64,000 nt of DNA, taken from CAVSLM01 sp963728895 (GTDB lineage: Bacteria > Pseudomonadota > Gammaproteobacteria > JBBQDK01). The notes beneath the pieces were generated by a model. That model worked only from the letters and a program-made list of their open reading frames with translations, did no database searches and was not told where the DNA came from. Positions 63,978 through 64,000 of the stretch are shown here, piece by piece (the stretch's first letter is position 1; each line of letters begins with the position of its first letter). Both the position numbers and the translations under genes were made by a program. The DNA lies in the NCBI GenBank assembly GCA_963728895.1, contig CAVSLM010000001.1:868001-932000 (forward strand). Reading direction: 5' to 3'.

Positions 63978-64000
63978 ATGAAGCTGCTCGCCATCGAGAC
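63978..64000 (+). CDS. tsaB: TsaB N-terminus (tRNA threonylcarbamoyladenosine biosynthesis), cut by window end
   Basis: The last 23 bases begin ATG and translate MKLLAIE followed by a partial T codon, the usual opening of TsaB, a scaffold subunit for t6A modification of tRNA. Only eight residues are seen, so the call is tentative. Confidence 0.55.

Noticed and set aside
1..64000. tRNA, rRNA, CRISPR arrays, prophage or IS transposase genes
   Set aside because: I scanned intergenic regions for tRNA-like T-loops, regular spaced repeats and transposase motifs and found none; short non-coding RNAs could still be missed by eye.

Overview
The window is high-GC, tightly packed chromosomal DNA that looks like core genome of a gammaproteobacterium. 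The evidence is the smc-zipA-ligA order, prfB with its programmed frameshift followed by lysS, ygfZ next to sdhCDAB, sdhE overlapping ygfX, a complete System I cytochrome c maturation operon (ccmABCDEFGHI), an LpoP-type lipoprotein coupled to PBP1b, and a VPLPA-CTERM surface protein. The genus is not determinable from what I can see; an environmental, respiratory lineage is my inference. I saw no rRNA, tRNA, CRISPR array, phage or transposase gene.

Layout: 0-5.2 kb holds a GNAT/deacetylase fusion (cut by the window edge), transketolase, a DJ-1/PfpI protein and an unknown protein. 5.3-7.9 kb is a bufferin-type RiPP locus on the minus strand: bufA (DUF2282 precursor), bufB (MNIO/DUF692 enzyme, frameshifted), bufC (DUF2063) and a DoxX remnant, with a receiver-less FixJ/LuxR regulator divergent from it. 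7.9-16.3 kb is a lipase-like protein and the ccm operon. 16.4-23.5 kb has a YbaK-like deacylase, a PilZ protein, a decayed hrpB tail, DUF1631 and HDOD proteins, and a kinase/ATPase fusion. 23.7-30.4 kb has PBP1b, LpoP, a DUF6998-like protein, YoaA and CysZ. 30.5-39 kb has a frameshifted FGGY kinase, queF, smc (frameshifted), zipA and ligA. 39-46.3 kb is an accessory block: sulfotransferase, glycosyltransferase, a 1052-residue MalT/BTAD-type regulator, a small protein and a VPLPA-CTERM protein, closed by a strong terminator. 46.5-54.6 kb is prfB, lysS, ygfZ, sdhCDAB, sdhE and ygfX. 54.6-64 kb has a small secreted HExxH protein, a quinone oxidoreductase-like enzyme, a solitary peptide-binding lipoprotein coupled to an L,D-transpeptidase, a five-gene minus-strand catabolic cluster and the first codons of tsaB.

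Two themes cut across the window. First, two inverted copies of a MITE-like repeat (about 187 and 250 bp) share nearly identical terminal inverted repeats, and single hairpins related to their ends lie elsewhere, often overlapping a TAG stop codon. Second, four otherwise well-conserved genes (bufB, FGGY kinase, smc, sdhE) each carry exactly one single-base indel. Because smc and sdhE belong to core processes, consensus errors are at least as likely as real decay. In contrast, the hrpB tail, the DoxX fragment and the FixJ fragment lack most of their family domains and look like genuine remnants.
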